Positions 63,430 to 64,000 of a stretch of 64,000 nucleotides of DNA are shown in pieces. Origin of the DNA: Entomohabitans teleogrylli (GTDB lineage: Bacteria > Pseudomonadota > Gammaproteobacteria > Enterobacterales > Enterobacteriaceae); the NCBI RefSeq assembly GCF_001484765.1, contig NZ_LLXO01000016.1, forward strand, positions 1 through 64,000. The letters are read 5' to 3'. Under the pieces are notes generated by a model. The model searched no databases. It saw only the letters and a list, made by a program, of their open reading frames with translations, and had not been told where the DNA came from. Numbering within the stretch: position 1 is the first letter of the stretch; every line of letters begins with the position of its first letter. The position numbers and the translations under genes were made by a program.

Positions 63430-63564
63430 TCGCGTATCCCCTGTTATACCCTGAACTATTCAGGTTGCGGGCGTCAGACCTGTAACCTGAAGCCGACGGG
63501 GATAGCCCCACCGCAGCCAGGCTGTGGGTGGGGTTCGTTTTAACAGGCTAACCCTGAGATTGTT
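63430..63564 (+). promoter_or_regulatory. Hairpin-rich gap between iscA and hscB
   Basis: Several potential stems lie here: CCTGAA-CTA-TTCAGG (63450-63464); CAGGTT with AACCTG further on; and CCCCACCGCAGCC pairing imperfectly with GGCTGTGGGTGGGG (about 63506-63533), followed by a T-containing stretch. The last could act as a partial terminator reducing hscBA relative to iscSUA. No gene is seen in it. Confidence 0.5.
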
Positions 63565-64000
63565 ATGGATTACTTTGCCCTCTTTGGGTTACCAGCCCAT
63601 TATCAGATTGATACTCAGGCGCTGGCATCCCGCTTTCAGGATCTGCAACGCCAGTTTCATCCGGATAAATTCGCCAGCGCTTCGCAGGCGGAACAACTGG
63701 CGGCGGTTTCGCAGTCCGCCACCATCAACCAGGCATGGCAAACTCTGCGTCACCCGCTGACGCGCGCTGAATACCTGCTGTCTCTTCACGGTTTTGACCT
63801 CGCCAGCGAGCAGCACACTGTGCGCGATACCGCGTTCCTGATGGAACAGCTGGAATTGCGCGAGCAGCTTGAAGAGATCGAAAAAGCCCGGGATGAAGGA
63901 CGTCTGGGGAGTTTTATCCGGCACGTGCAGGGTATGTTTGACGCTCGCCATCAGCAAATGGTGGAACAATTAGATAGCCAGGCGTGGGACGTGGCCGCGG
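63565..64000 (+). CDS. hscB: Fe-S cochaperone HscB (partial, cut by window end)
   Basis: J-domain cochaperone that brings IscU to HscA. The start [18 protein letters not shown] and the HPD tripeptide at 32-34 (QFHPDKFAS) identify it, and the C-terminal IscU-binding helices begin around residue 85. 145 codons are inside the window; the E. coli protein has 171, so about 26 residues lie beyond position 64000. hscA and fdx are expected to follow outside the window. Confidence 0.95.
   Translation, partial: MDYFALFGLPAHYQIDTQALASRFQDLQRQFHPDKFASASQAEQLAAVSQSATINQAWQTLRHPLTRAEYLLSLHGFDLASEQHTVRDTAFLMEQLELREQLEEIEKARDEGRLGSFIRHVQGMFDARHQQMVEQLDSQAWDVAA

Overview
The window is a core-genome segment of an enterobacterium (Enterobacteriaceae, in the Klebsiella/Enterobacter/Kosakonia neighbourhood rather than E. 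coli itself). Gene order, overlapping start/stop junctions and near-identical protein lengths follow the E. coli K-12 kgtP to isc region, while the coding sequence looks more G+C-rich. No integrase, transposase, phage gene, tRNA, rRNA or CRISPR array is visible. The genus cannot be fixed from sequence reading alone.

Layout. 1-351: two related rho-independent terminators, probably the tail of an rRNA operon just outside the window. 352-13975: kgtP, yfiM-pssA, patZ, tapT, trxC, yfiF, ung, grcA (tandem FNR sites), srmB, trmN6 and nadB. 14249-23753: the envelope-stress operon rseD-rpoE-rseA-rseB-rseC, then lepA-lepB, rnc-era-recO and pdxJ-acpS. 23754-28887: yfhL, a divergent LysE exporter/LysR regulator pair, yfhH divergent from murQ, pgpC and tadA. 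28884-41917: mltF, purL (PurR box), the sRNA gene glmY with a sigma-54 promoter and two GlrR sites, glrK-qseG-glrR, glnB, hmp (NsrR site) and glyA (PurR box).

41973-52291: a complete yph locus. A ROK-family repressor (yphH) is divergent from yphG-F-E-D-C-B, which encodes a DUF5107/TPR protein, a ribose-type ABC importer, a zinc dehydrogenase and an aldose epimerase. It looks like a carbohydrate uptake and oxidation pathway of unknown substrate and is the best candidate here for an undescribed system. 52292-58930 is the most variable part: a 0.7-kb gap with a possible gene remnant and a structured leader, a YnfC-like exported protein without a lipobox, an orphan hcaT, csiE, a DUF1007/NicO metal-transport pair and an unidentified, apparently AT-richer membrane protein. 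59009-64000: suhB, trmJ and iscR-iscS-iscU-iscA-hscB, with hscB cut by the window end.

Regulatory logic is well preserved. Sites recognisable by eye include FNR (grcA), sigma-E (rpoE), PurR (purL, glyA), GlrR/sigma-54 (glmY), NsrR (hmp), IscR (iscR) and the rnc leader hairpins. New candidate operators are proposed for yfhH/murQ, yphH/yphG and the mltF/purL gap. Many start codons were moved from the longest possible start on the basis of the Shine-Dalgarno sequence and the family length; GTG or TTG starts are proposed for yfhH, pgpC, tadA, mltF and glrK.
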